This document shows positions 44,101-55,569 of a stretch of 64,000 nt of DNA, one piece after another. The notes under the pieces were generated by a model, which was not told the DNA's origin, did no database searches, and worked only from the letters and a program-made list of their open reading frames with translations. Every line of letters starts with the position of its first letter. Position 1 is the stretch's first letter. Source of the DNA: Melampsora larici-populina 98AG31 (Eukaryota; Basidiomycota; Pucciniomycetes; Pucciniales; Melampsoraceae); NCBI RefSeq assembly GCF_000204055.1, contig NW_006768792.1, forward strand, positions 62,001 through 126,000. Direction: 5' to 3'. The position numbers were made by a program, and so were the translations under genes.

Positions 44101-46098
44101 ACAAGAAAGAAACGGAGAACCCAATATCATGTCATAAGAATCGCCTAGCCTCCCAATCTTAGCATAAGTCCTGTCAAATTGAAGGCCTGTCGACTGATGA
44201 TTCAGGTCCAGGGTCGTGAATTCGGTGAGTAGAGGTGGTTGTCCGCCTGGTTCGAGCGCTAAACCAACGACTGTTGGCTTGACCAGTCTTCGTCGGCGAA
44301 GGCCAAGGGCGTCAACCATCTTCTCAGAGATCAAATTAGTCTCAGATCCTGCATTGGCGAGAGCACAAATTGGTTTTCCGTTATAGGTCAGTTGAAGTAT
44401 GACCGTTGGTAGTGACACGGGTTGATCCACGTACCCTCCCTCACCAGTTTCGACTACGTCCTCGCCGGTCTCCGCAATCTCTTGTAACTCCCGTTCAATC
44501 TCTTCGTAAGCAGCAATAGTTGTGGCGTCGTACTCAGGAAAGGTCGCCGCCGCGACATTTGTTCTGGCTGGTCGACCAGCGGGGGGTTGTGTAGGACGGC
44601 CTGCTGATGCAGCCAGACGCGCTCGGGGAGGGGTGTAGTTGGCCGGTTTGGGAGGTGGGGTATAGCCAGGAGGGAATGTGACTTTTTCTTTCGAAAAGAT
44701 GCCAGGGCATTGTTTATACTCACTCCCGCATTGTTTTTTGCAGAAGTGGCATAAGCCCATTGAATCCAGATAAGAGTTGATTTTCCAATAAAATTTCTGT
44801 TTACGTTCATCCTCGGTCTTGTTTGACGATGAAGAGGTCGAGGCATTGAAAGGTGTTCTGATGGACGAGCCGTGATTCTGGAATGATCGAGAGGCAGGTG
44901 TCGAAGTGGGGAGCCGACGGGATAAGATCTTCTTTACAACAAGGTCTTCGTACAGTAAGTCACAGCGTTCTTTGAACTTAATGAAGTCGAAGCCTTCCTT
45001 TACCAGTGGTCCGTCCAATCGCAGGGAGGACTTCAATTCAGGTAACGCACCCAGCACGATGTGAGTGGCAAGAGTGAAGTCGTTGATTTTGACTCGGTCA
45101 TGGTTCATAAGGGATTGGACCGATCGTGCTCGAGCACAGTAAAATTTGAACTCTTCACTCGAAGACATTCGTAAAGTGAGAATCTTCTCGCGGAGCTTGT
45201 CATTCCAATCAGATGGCAGCGCAGTTCGGAATAGTTTCTCTTTGAACTTGTCCCAGGACAACGTCTTGAAGTTATCGACATTGTGGGCCCAAAACGCCTG
45301 TAAGTTGGTCTCAAGTAGATACGAGCCCGTAAGGATGATGCGATCTTCATCCCTCTCTACCTTCTTCACCAGAAAAAAAATCTTCAACGACGTAAACCAT
45401 TTCAAAAACGCTTCGGTGTCTCAATACGGGCCTTTGAATTGGGGCCCGTCGGATGATTTGAACTTTGAAAGGTCAATACCCCGTTCTCCAGACTCTCTAG
45501 ACTGAGTCGTCGGTGGTTGACTCGCGGCGTTTAGTTGAAGATTCAGAAGTCTCTCCTCCAGGCCGGCGATGCGCTTGTCGGCCTCCCGTGCCGCTGAGAT
45601 GCGCTCACGTTCAAGTTGAGCGCTGCGTTCGGCAGCTTCGTTTGCTGCTTGTAATCCCGCGGTTTGGATTGCTAGCATAGCACGGATGAGGTCGTCGGTG
45701 GATGGCGCCGTTTGAGAACCCTCGCCCTCCGTCATGGTTTCGGCTCTCTGAAGAGGTGACGAGTGCATCGGTTGGGTAGATCGAACGTTAAGGTCTTCTT
45801 GGAGTCGGTCTTCTTCCTGCCGTAGTCGCGAGATCCGACAACGTGCAGGTAGCGGTGTGACGGGGAAAGTTACAGGCAGCTCGGTTGGTTCCTTAAGAGG
45901 TAAGTAAGGTCTCTCAGTCGCCGGTAGTGGTCTAGGAGGGGCACTTGCGAACAAGATTTGTCCCGACGAGTAACGTGTGGGGTCTTCAATGGATCTCTGT
46001 TGAAATTGGGTGGGCGCGTTTCGTATAATACTCTCCGGGTCGTCTACCCGGGTCGTGAGATCAGTAGGAGCGCTACGTGTCGAAGGTGGGGGTGTCAT
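41137..46098 (-). pseudogene. gypsy Gag-Pol polyprotein, one stop codon and protease Asp lost
   Basis: Single frame of 1653 residues. The order is a Gag N-terminal arm with coiled coil (ERSAQLERERISAAREADKR, about 185-205), capsid-like Gag (about 235-420), and a Cys-rich segment (CHFCKKQCGSEYKQC). The protease follows at about 560-680, then RT (about 740-960, with VVYLDDIVVF), RNase H (LFTDASGLGLG, HEQELLAVVHAL, VMSDHHSL), and integrase with an HHCC finger (HRRVGHLG...CETCQ), catalytic D...D...E (AIDFVGP, IISDRDKAW, SERTNK) and a GPY motif (EGPYRV). No chromodomain is seen. TGA at 45421-45423 interrupts Gag (YxDTEAF). The protease triad reads ANAGSET, Asn582 in place of the catalytic Asp. Both fit TCG to TTG changes. 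RT and integrase look intact. Confidence 0.9.
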
Positions 46099-46278
46099 GC
46101 AAGGATGTGATACAGTAAGGTAGGATAAACGAAGTTCAGTGAAGTATGTGGGGAAAAAAGGTTGAAAATCCGGGGGTCGTTGTAAGAACTGTGTTCTTCT
46201 GCAGGATTAAGAACTAGGTTCTTCTGAAGTGTACGGGATAAATATTTCGATCGCGATCTTGGTTTGAGAAAAAAAAAG

Positions 46279-46678
46279 TGTAAAGGACAGATGTCCTCAC
46301 TCGAAGTGATCTTTGCGATAGTCTATCGCGGAGGGAAAGGAGGATCAAGGGGCCACGTAGTGGACTTCGGGATTCTAGAACCAAAGTGATATCTTTTATT
46401 TATCTAGCTCCGAAGATGTGAAATACAAGATCAGCTCGATTCCCTAAGGAATATGAAATGTACAAGATTGATAAAAGAGAAATAAGAAAAATAGAAAGAG
46501 TATATAATAATCTAAAGCTCACCTAGCTCCGAAGATGTGAAATACGAGATCAGCTCGATTCCCTAAGGAGCCAGGATTGCGTGCAATCATTCTGGGAGAA
46601 GTAGGAAAAACAGCTTAGGTCTAAGTGTGTGTTAAGTATATGTATTTATTATGTTGTAATGATGTATGCATCATTACA
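46279..46678 (-). repeat. gypsy 5' LTR
   Basis: The partner of 40358-40757, identical apart from about one base. It contains the promoter of the element, read leftward. 46099-46278 is the untranslated leader. Confidence 0.93.
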
Positions 46679-46683
46679 GCAAC

Positions 46684-47470
46684 CCCAGCCCATGTGGATC
46701 CCCCCAAGCTGGTATTGGACTGACATGCTAGCAAAGAAATTACTGTCCTTGTTCAGCAATAAAGGTTTTAAACTGATATCCTGAAAGGGGCACTAACACA
46801 GTTTTCACCAGGAACATCTCCAACCACAATAGACTTGTTCTGGGAAAGCTGGAACCTTACTGAAAAAATACTGAGCTGCAAAGTAGTGAATGACAGTGTG
46901 GCCTCAGATCACTTTGTTTCAGCTACTTACCTAAACATGTCCTTTCTTCCTACTACAGACACTCATTACGGACATTGATTCTGCCCTCCAAAAGAACACA
47001 CTCCAGGCAAAATTACACCTCCTTGCACCAGAGTACTTGACAACATCCATTGACTCAGCAGCAATCAACATGTCAAAAATCATACTAGAATCAGCTCAAA
47101 ACCGAGGGAAAATAGTATAACCCAACTTACAAAAGTACAAAAACTGGTGGGTCAAGGAGACACTTGATCTAATTGTCAAGAACCAAAATCAGGCAAAATG
47201 CTGGATGCTCCAATCAAACCTCCCTGAAGCATGGAAATTCCACACAGAATGGCAGGGTTTACTTGAATCTCAAATGCTTCTCACAAAAGCTAACCACTGG
47301 AAGATGCTCCTGGCAAACAGCTTGCTCAACACCATGTTCAAAGCATATAAATACACAAACCATTGTCCTTGAATGACACAGTGCCATTACTCTGTCAAAA
47401 TAGTTTGGTAGCAACAGACATACACCAACAGGAGGATCTCCTGTTCAAGCAACACCGCAAGCGCTACGCA
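46684..47470 (+). pseudogene. LINE endonuclease remainder and 3' debris
   Basis: Continues the LINE interrupted by the gypsy insertion. A frame containing SPTTIDLFWESWNL and then VASDHFVS at 46904-46915 matches the end of the LINE endonuclease, where SDH holds the catalytic His. Frames are broken. Beyond about 47000 the sequence is not clearly assignable. Confidence 0.55.
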
Positions 47471-48100
47471 ACGCAATGGATTTCAACCTATTTCTATTGC
47501 GTTGCGCAGTCGGCAAATTATTACGCTACACAACCCCTCCGCAATGGGGTGTTTTTTTTCTAACTTGCTGTTGCGGAGCGGTCGGGCAAATATTGCGGAA
47601 AATGTGCAATATTGCCCTATTTCCGCAACATTTGCCCTAAATAACCGTCAAAAACCGACCGCAATTAGCTTATCTGATGATAATCTAGATAGAGAACAAT
47701 TATTAAATAAATGTAAATTAGTAAAGCCCCCCCTCAAGCAAAACCTCAGCACTTATGCCTCCCCTTAGGGCTACACACATAAGTGCTGAGCTTCCGCTTG
47801 AAAGCTGGAGCCCTCCAATCCACATCCACTCTGACACCCCTCCTGTTTCAGCCACCGATGGTCATAAAAACGACTTCCTGGTTGGCTGTTGAGGGGCGTG
47901 AGGAATAATCATCCTTCAGCTCCAACGTCCTCCTTTGATATTCTAATCCTTCTGCCATTCTGTTTACATCCTTTGACGTACTACCCTTTTGCTTCGCATT
48001 TGGCTATTTTTTAACCAGCGTCTTGCCTAATTTGTCACACTTCTGAATCTCAAAGAAGGCTGTTACATTCACTACTTCCTATCTCGGAGTCCTTCATTCA
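47471..48100. repeat. GC-skewed hairpin segment and repeat shared with 37.55 kb
   Basis: 47470-47640 is full of short inverted motifs (CGCTACGCAACGCAATGG and GCGTTGCGCAG; CCGCAA and TTGCGG), perhaps a decayed TIR element. 47700-47850 repeats 37550-37680 and has a perfect 13-bp inverted pair CTCAGCACTTATG / CATAAGTGCTGAG. No gene. Confidence 0.45.
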
Positions 48101-48809
48101 CCATTTCCGCTCTTCGTTTCACATAGACATTACATCATCCCATTCCTAATACTATAATTGTAAGTGTTCTGGCTATGTGTCACTATATGCATAGACTTCT
48201 CCATTCAAATTTGTTTTTAACATTTTCCTTATTCTGTTATATCCATGAGCTTTGCCTCGCCTCCACTATAACTGACAAGAATTCTTTTTAATCAAGCAGT
48301 ACCGCTTATAGCTCATTTACTACTGCCATATATGATTAACAATGGTATATTAGATATCTTCCTTCTATTGCTTAGGGTCAGTCCTCTCTCCCAATCACAC
48401 AACCTTTCAACTTGCCAATTGTAAATCGTGTGCCCAGTCAACATACATAATCGAACAGAATTGAACTTACGCAAATGTCTATCTTATTATGTCCTAATTT
48501 GTCAAGTAGTCATCTGCGCCATAACTTGGCCTTCTTAGTATGTTCACTTCGTATAACACCGATCTATAGTTACCGCAAGCACGTCAACAAAAAATCAAGT
48601 TAAAACCATGTAACAAAAACCCATCAACATCCGATTATGCTTGTTTATCAATAGAACCATATCAACCTTGTCTCAAATAATGAGTAGATTCAATTTCGCT
48701 CCAAAATCTTAAAAGGTCAATATCAAAACTCGACTAACCAAGCTTTTTGAATTTTTTGATTGCCTTCAAGTTATCAAATCCAATATGTGAAATCGACCAA
48801 AATCGAAGA
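48101..48809. other. intergenic AT-rich sequence
   Basis: No supported gene or repeat. It lies upstream of the candidate secreted-protein gene and may hold its promoter. Confidence 0.35.
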
Positions 48810-49656
48810 ATGGTACAGTGTCTTTATTTGGCAAGTTTGTCTCTTGCCTTATTCACTTTATTCTCAAATCACTTTGCTGCATATCCGGCTGGATTGGTCA
48901 ATAAAAGAAATCTAATTCATCACATGAATAAACCCTTTTTCTGAATTATGATAACAAACAATTTCTTCCAATCAAGTGGAATAACCGACTGGACATGAAA
49001 CTATCGAAACTGTAGAACTCAGATCTTAGTACGTTCACTTATGTATATCATCAATCTATAGCATTACAACCTTGCAGTCACTAATGAAATCTATGTCTCT
49101 CAATCCCATCTATCCCATCTTCATCTCATCAATCCTATCTTCAGCTTGTCAACCAAATCTCCAAACACATACTATCTATCAAATGGAAACCAAAGCTGAC
49201 CTTCTTCAAGGTCAGTCCAATTCTTTTGTCATCATCACCAATTCACTTATCATTTTCATCTTTCTTCATTGTTACCTCACGCTGATCATCCGTTCATGCT
49301 TTCTATCTCCTGTTTCAAACATTGAATACCAGTCATCAACTCAATCAATACAGCACATTGCGCATCCAATATCCAAAGAAAATTTGCTGCTGCTCGTCAA
49401 GAGGTTGAGAAACTCAAAGAATATATTGGAGAAAAACAATACCAACAAGCTGATACCACCTGTAAGCTACCACTTATTATACTTGGTCTCATACAACCAT
49501 CATATTTATGCCTATTCTTTCAATCCCCAATCATCCAGTATGTGTAAATCTCTAATGATTTGTTTCAATCCACATTCTCAAAAAATGTAAGGCTTGGCAA
49601 ATCTATTTATCATCTCAATTTGTTTAAAGCATTCAGATCATCATCTCACATCTTAG
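48810..49656 (+). CDS. candidate small secreted protein, 137 aa, 4 exons
   Basis: Exons are 48810-48896, 49078-49210, 49333-49461 and 49592-49656; 414 nt with consistent phases and GT-AG introns. The N-terminus MVQCLYLASLSLALFTLF is a clear signal peptide, with likely cleavage near FAAYPAG. The mature part (about 110 residues) has four cysteines after the signal, a Lys/Glu-rich helical stretch (AARQEVEKLKEYIGEKQYQQ) and no known domain. Small size, secretion signal, cysteines and an isolated position in a repeat-rich region are typical of rust effector candidates, but function is inference. Exon 1, with its signal peptide, and exon 3 are the best supported; the last exon is the least certain. 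Confidence 0.5.
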
Positions 49657-52600
49657 AAGGATTGCATCAGAGGAAGAGATCAGGTTACATCTTTAATTTT
49701 TCTACCTTTTACAGAAATTATTAGCTATGACTTTGGTGGTTGTATTTATTTGTGATTGACATTTGTGAAAAATGTATTGGTTTTTGTATTACTATTGGTT
49801 TATCTTTCATTATTTGTACATTTGTTATGGGACTTGAAGTACTTCACTACAGGGTCCTTTAATAACACATTACCACGATTCAAACAGTCTTAGCTAATGA
49901 CTAGGTAAATTTGATTTTGGATCAGCTCATCTAGATCTGCTACTTATCACTGCGCCCGCCAGATATGTTCTCGATTTTGAGAGCGGAATGTACTACAAAG
50001 GGGGCCCTTTGTAGTGGGTGACGTTCTCCACGTCAAGAGCCTCTCTGGTGGATGCAGTGTATGATCATAGGAATTAAGGTCCGAGAAACCAATTTTGAGA
50101 TACAATAATATGATTTAACCTCCTTCTTTCTTTTGACCTTCATCTGTTCTTACTCTCTGATATATGTATATTTACATATATGTCAGAATCCAGTTCCTCT
50201 TTTTTATAATCTGTTTTCATGAATCTATTTTACACTTTTCTTTTCACATTCTGAAAGTTAGTTTCCTTTGTTTATTGTAAAGAAACACTGGGTATTATCT
50301 GCTTTTTTGGACTTGAAAAATGGATTTTTTATTTTTGAAATAGTTTTTTATTTGACTTGTTTTTAGTCTCCTTTGCTTGTTGTAAGGAAACACTGGGTAT
50401 TATTTGCTTTTTTATTTTTGAAATATTTTTTTTATTTGATATGTTTTTTGGTGCTCTGCTTCTTGGAATTGTATGTTTCAAAAATAGTTATTTATTCTTG
50501 ATTTGATGGAGATATGATTCAAATCAATCAAATTGCACAGGAATTCCTAAAGGATCACGTTTCATCACTTTTTTCTTGCTGTACTCCAGTACATTTATGG
50601 CATAAGTTTCAAGGCTTTGTTCATCAGGGTTAGAGGCGGGCGAGCCCGCCTAAGCTCTAGTTTAACTGTAATCTTCAATAGTCATCCAAAAGACTATTGA
50701 AACAAGCCTTGAAATGAACTGATCACATGTAGTGTAGCTCAGTTCTGAAGACACCTCACTGAATATGTATGAAGAAGAACACTTTGAGAAAAATTATCTC
50801 TGGTGAGTGCAATGAGTTGGAGCCAGATGCATATAAATAGAGGAGAGTCTCTCCAAGATATGGAGAACAAGCCCATTTTCACTTTAACCAATTATTTAAG
50901 ATCCTCATCTATCCCAAAGTCCAGCTAAATTAGTAAATCAACCTCAGTTACACTTCACCTATTTTTCCTTGAAGTCAAGAGTCACCAACCCGTCCTTACT
51001 AATCTCTTGAACTATAATCTGTACTTTTCTATTCCCAGTACCTTTATTGGCTCCATTGTATCTATCTACTTTCCAGCTAATTGCTTTGATTATAAAATTT
51101 GCAGATTCAAATCAAAAATCTTTCTATGTAACTAGAAGATACATAGACATCTTTTGTCATTACACAGTTCTTACAACTCCGCATTGGCAAGATCCCTGTC
51201 AGTATTTGGACACAGGCTACTCTAGATTTCACATCTCAGAGATTTAAATCCTGGCCTAAAGACTGACCATCTTACATCTGTTAACTTACAGTAGGCCTCA
51301 GAGTCTTGTTTCTTCAACACATTGTCAAGCTTATGGATTATCCACATTCAACATGATCATATCCCTTATTATAGGATAAGACACAATAGCTGAGATCCCA
51401 TATCAGCGGGATGCTTTGTCAGGGCTAAGAATCAAGTGATGACTAGGCCACCTGACTCCTGAAATAGTTGCCGCCCTGACACATCACAGCAAACTTTTGG
51501 AACCACCAAGCAACCAGACCACTCCCCTTCCCAAAGCTTAAACCTATGAAATTATGGGCAGTGGAGGCAGGGGTAACATTAAATGTTGCCTTTGCTTACA
51601 TCAGGCAGTGGCAGTGGCTCCTATTGACCACATGATTGTGTGAGAAATTAAGTATTTTAAGCAAGGAAGAGCAAAAATGATGAAGATAGAAATAAGACCA
51701 AATCACATCAAAATACAGGTAGATATCCAATTGGTATCTATTAGATCTCAAGGTGGTTCCTTCACCATTTCCCTTGTGAGTGTCATTTACCACCTAAGTC
51801 ATGGGTCCAAATGATGGAGTTGCTTTGGCTGGAATTGGGGTGGAGAACCCAGAGCCACTGGCAAGCTGTACATAGGATGATCAAGAAGCAATATAAGGAG
51901 TCAAAACTACACAGGAAGTCAAGGGTGCTCAAGCCAATAAGGTACATGATTAAAAGCAGAAGGTGTAATCCACCATGCATAGGTGTTGGAAGACTTTCAG
52001 TGGAAATCAAGGCATGATGTGACAAAAACATTGGGCAGACCTTGATATTGAAAATGAAAGAACTCATTAATTCATTCAGAAGGATGAAAGTCAGAACCAG
52101 GAATAGACTTGGGGAGGGGGAGAAAAATAGCAGAGGTCAAGAAAGATATAGAAAAGATCCTCACCTGATTTCAAATGTCCATATGAGATCTCTGAACTCA
52201 CAATTATTGAAGTTAACCCAGGCCAATGCCAGTAGTATCTACTCCAGATGCCCACCTGAGGATTCTTGAGCCATGAATCAATGGAAACAGAAAGATCAAA
52301 TAAAGAATTCCAAAGCCACAAGCCTGGGCTGTACAAAGACCAAATGGATAGATGGATTGGGCATGTGGATTTGATTTGATTCTGGAAGCTGAATTGGGAG
52401 GGCTGGACAGACTTGATTGATAATGAATCCTTTTGGTGGTGGTATCATGAGCTGTATGATTTGATGATATCCTGAATCTGCTGGATTTTTATTAGGCTGG
52501 GTATATACTCATCCAAAAAAGGTGTGTGCTAAAACAGATATAGTGAGTATTCAGTGTGGAGAGTGGGCACACTTGTACCATGTATTCATGTTACACTTGC

Positions 52601-54100
52601 AAGCAAGTTCTCTGATGTGGACTTCAACTCATACAGTCCATATTGGGAGTACATATACTCACCACAGGGCCAAAACCTGTGCTAATTGAGTATGTGTTGG
52701 GTATACTCATACTCACTGCTCTTGCTTAAAGGTATGAAGATTAGGGTTGTATGCATTAACATGGGTATTGTGCAAGTATGCAATTGTGCAGGTTTGACTG
52801 TACTCATTCCATCATAATTTCAAAACCTTCAAAGTGGGTGGAATTTGACTTTGGAGAAGGTAGATTGCAAGGAAAGGTTATATGGCCACTGTCAGTTCAC
52901 CATCAGCTGCAGTAAAACTTTGGTCAGATACATCTCATCTATGACTATGACACAGTGTAGGACCATATCTCATTCATATAATCTGATTGTATTTTGTAGC
53001 CAACAATTTATCTCACAGTTTCATGTGTACTGTGGATCAAAATGTCAAATGGAAGGGTAAGCAGAGATTACCCACCAAATTCATGCATCTGTTCAACTGT
53101 ATCTTCAAGAAACGATAGAGACAAAATGGCTGCTTTTCTTTCATATTGCTTCATTGGATGTAAACATGGGTTTATCTCGACTTAACCAATTGCAGCTCTT
53201 CTTGAGGGCACAAGCTCTAACAATCTGAGGTAAAAGTTGCACCCATAAGCAGAGATGAACTTGGTGAAATTGGGGGTTTATTGTGAATACTTCTTGTATT
53301 TTCTCAAGAAAAGAAAATGATGAGTATTGCATAAAGTGGATGATGTCAATGAATCTTTTTTGATTTTATGTAGTCAATTTCCAGTTAGTCTTGTATGGAA
53401 TATAGCAGGAGACTGCGGAGATATGCCTGCTTTGTAACTTGAGCTGTATGTGATTTTTTTAAAAAGGATGACACATTATCAAATGCAGTTAAACCACATT
53501 GCCAACAAGATCATGATGCTCTGGCAGTATCAAAACTCATTGTCTTCAATATGTTCCAGTGATTCTTGCAGAAGTCATTGGCATTGCAACAACCAAAATT
53601 GACCAATTAAATTTTCTGTGTCAGCTCAAACCAAGGTGGTGTTTGACACTACACAGAACTTACATTGTATGACTGCCACTTATTCTGACATAATGTAGAA
53701 ATACTAATAGGTCATATTTTGTATGCTAGTCTTGTATTGTGAATTTGTGTAAAAACCTCATCTCAATATCTTTAATTCTGTGTGGTTATAGAAGGCAAGA
53801 ACGGGTTTCAGCTTTTGAGAATTGGTACACCAAGCTGAGTCTTTTCATTCAAAAGTGAAAAAAATTGGATGAGGATGATCAACAAGAGCAGCATGAAGTT
53901 ACATATAGAGTAGATGAATACAGACTACAACAATTACATAATTCTGTTATTGAAAAATTATACAAAAGAGATTCTTCCTTTAAATGAAAAGATGAAAATG
54001 CTGATAGCTATACAAGATTGTTTCACTGAATGCGTATTGAGAGAAAGATTGATGGTATAAAAGAGAGATACATGCCCGGTTGAAACATCTCAAGGTCTCC
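49657..54100. other. long AT-rich intergenic region without a supported gene
   Basis: Only repeat features are seen. These are a GC-rich inverted segment at 49980-50020 (ACTACAAAGGGGG/CCCTTTGTAGT), a tandem duplication at 50260-50445, a short hairpin GGCGGGCGAGCCCGCC at 50634-50649, and a single MITE-type end (GCAGGTTTGACTGTA) at about 52785-52800. Frames of 60-100 codons on both strands lack family resemblance, signal peptides or joinable exons. Confidence 0.45.
50260..50445. repeat. degenerate tandem duplication, two ~80-105 bp units
   Basis: 50260-50363 and 50364-50445 share the blocks TTGTAA.GAAACACTGGGTATTAT and TTATTTTTGAAATA. It is T-rich and non-coding. The second unit lacks about 20 bp of the first. 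Confidence 0.75.
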
Positions 54101-55569
54101 TCACAGATGGAGAGCCGTGTTCTCGGGGTCATTTTGGAGGACGACCACCGCGTTCTGTCTCCGCTCAGAGTTTACCAACGCGCGGGTACGTTGAATTGCC
54201 GAGATGAGGCCTTGGAGTCGAAGTGAGGTGGAACTTGACCGGCGTTTGGGGGTGTCTTCGGTATCCTCGATGTCTTCAGTAGTCGTAGATGTGATATGGT
54301 GTTCTACGACTCTCACTGGTAGATCCTTGGACACAGCCATTGTATCGAGGGCTTTCGTGCTTGTGCGTGGTTTTGGTATGGGTCCTTCAGCGTCAAGACA
54401 CGCAGTCTCCGAAGGGAGCGCAGGTGGTAGATCAACCACTGTTGGGCTTGGCCGAGAGTCGGTAAGCTGTGCCGAATCCGTGACTACTTCGTCATTGTTG
54501 ATTGTCGGCTCTACCGTTTCGCCCATCTGAATTTGATTGATTTCCTGGAGCAGCTTGCGCTGGAAATCAACCTTCAAGAGCGAATGGCGCAAAGACATCT
54601 CTCGCTTTGGATGGTGGAGCCATGTTACCGACGCCTGCAGTAGACAATGTGAGACCTCGTCAAACAAACCGTTCCTTTATGTGGCAGAAGGATGGTATTG
54701 TGCTACGTACCAAAGCTAGCAAGTGGTCGTACGTCAATTGAGAAGTGTCAGTGGGCCAGGCCCTACGCTGAACTGATTCATCGTCCGGCATTGCCCCATC
54801 ATCACTGTACAGATCATCATCTATATCACTCGTAGAGTCTGACTCGTGGTTCTCATCCTCGTTTTCATCCTCGAGATAAGACTGAGATGAGATAAGGAAA
54901 GGATCCTCATCTCTTCCGTCCAAAGAGATCGTCGGTTCTCGGGTTAGACGCAGAGTTTGTCTCGATGATTCCGCGATCGTTGGAGACGTTGGAGGGGTAG
55001 AAGACTCCGTGCGGCGTCTGCGGCAACTGAGATCAACTTTTTGTATGCCGTCCTCTGATACTCCCTCAAGATCCGTTGGATGTGGGTTGTCACGGAACTG
55101 GAAGCTGATGACTCTGCCTACTAGTTCCGAGGCCGAGCATGACTCGCGTAAGTCTACGTCGAGCGAAGCATGGTTTCCATCACTGGCCCGGTAGTTATAT
55201 AGGCAGTGGTGGTCGCGCACAAAAAGGCCCGAGACAACTGACATGAAAGATGAAAGCACATCAGTGAATATGACGAGGGGCGTATATAGGCATGTATATT
55301 GGCTACACTAACGTGTGAAATGAATGTCCAGAGTCGGTACTTCGAAATCTTGTCCCAGGGATTCCTTGAGATGGTATACCGTGAAACTTGTCTTGTTTCG
55401 AACGTTGAAAGTCCGGTAGTGCCGGGCATTGATACTGCAATCTCGTTATCATAGTGACGAGGAAGGTGGGAAACGGTACTAAAACAGTCAGAAGTTGCGT
55501 GATGGAATAGGAAACGCAACGGCCGAGAGAGACTCACGAAAGAACAAGTTGAAAGGGAAGTAGAGACAT
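54101..55569 (-). CDS. uncharacterised 420-aa protein, 4 exons
   Basis: The minus-strand model is 55569-55538, 55478-55309, 55237-54711 and 54634-54101; 1263 nt, phases consistent. The second intron uses a weak GTGTAG donor. The N-terminus MSLLPFQLVLS is hydrophobic. A second hydrophobic stretch near residues 60-75 (RLWTFISHVIVSGLFV) may be a membrane helix. The middle is acidic and Ser-rich (EDENEDENHESDSTSDIDDD). The last part is rich in Thr/Pro/Glu with SISAIQRTRAL-type helices. No family is recognised. The GC content and codon usage are higher than in the surrounding AT-rich DNA, which argues for a real host gene. Confidence 0.55.

Larger units (their letters stand above)
40358..46678 (-). 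mobile_element. Ty3/gypsy LTR retrotransposon, 6321 bp
   Basis: 400-bp LTRs at 40358-40757 and 46279-46678 differ at a single base that I can find (T/G within the second copy of the internal repeat, near 40635). Both begin TG and end CA. The 5-bp target duplication is GCAAC (40353-40357 and 46679-46683). Coding is on the minus strand: one 1654-codon gag-pol frame with one TGA. A purine tract lies directly inside the 3' LTR. No TGG-type tRNA primer-binding site is evident after the 5' LTR. The near-identity of the LTRs means a very recent insertion, into the endonuclease region of an old LINE. Confidence 0.93.

Noticed and set aside
45421..45423. TGA as programmed readthrough or selenocysteine between Gag and Pol
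   Set aside because: The stop lies inside Gag, before the capsid-like domain, not at a Gag-Pol border, and the TCGA to TTGA context matches the other lesions in the window.
49850..50020. CACTA-type transposon (CACTACA at both ends)
   Set aside because: Only seven terminal bases match as inverted repeats and no 3-bp duplication is present.
50634..50649. Terminator-like GC hairpin GGCGGGCGAGCCCGCC
   Set aside because: Intrinsic terminators are not expected in a fungal nuclear genome and no gene ends here; probably part of an old TIR.
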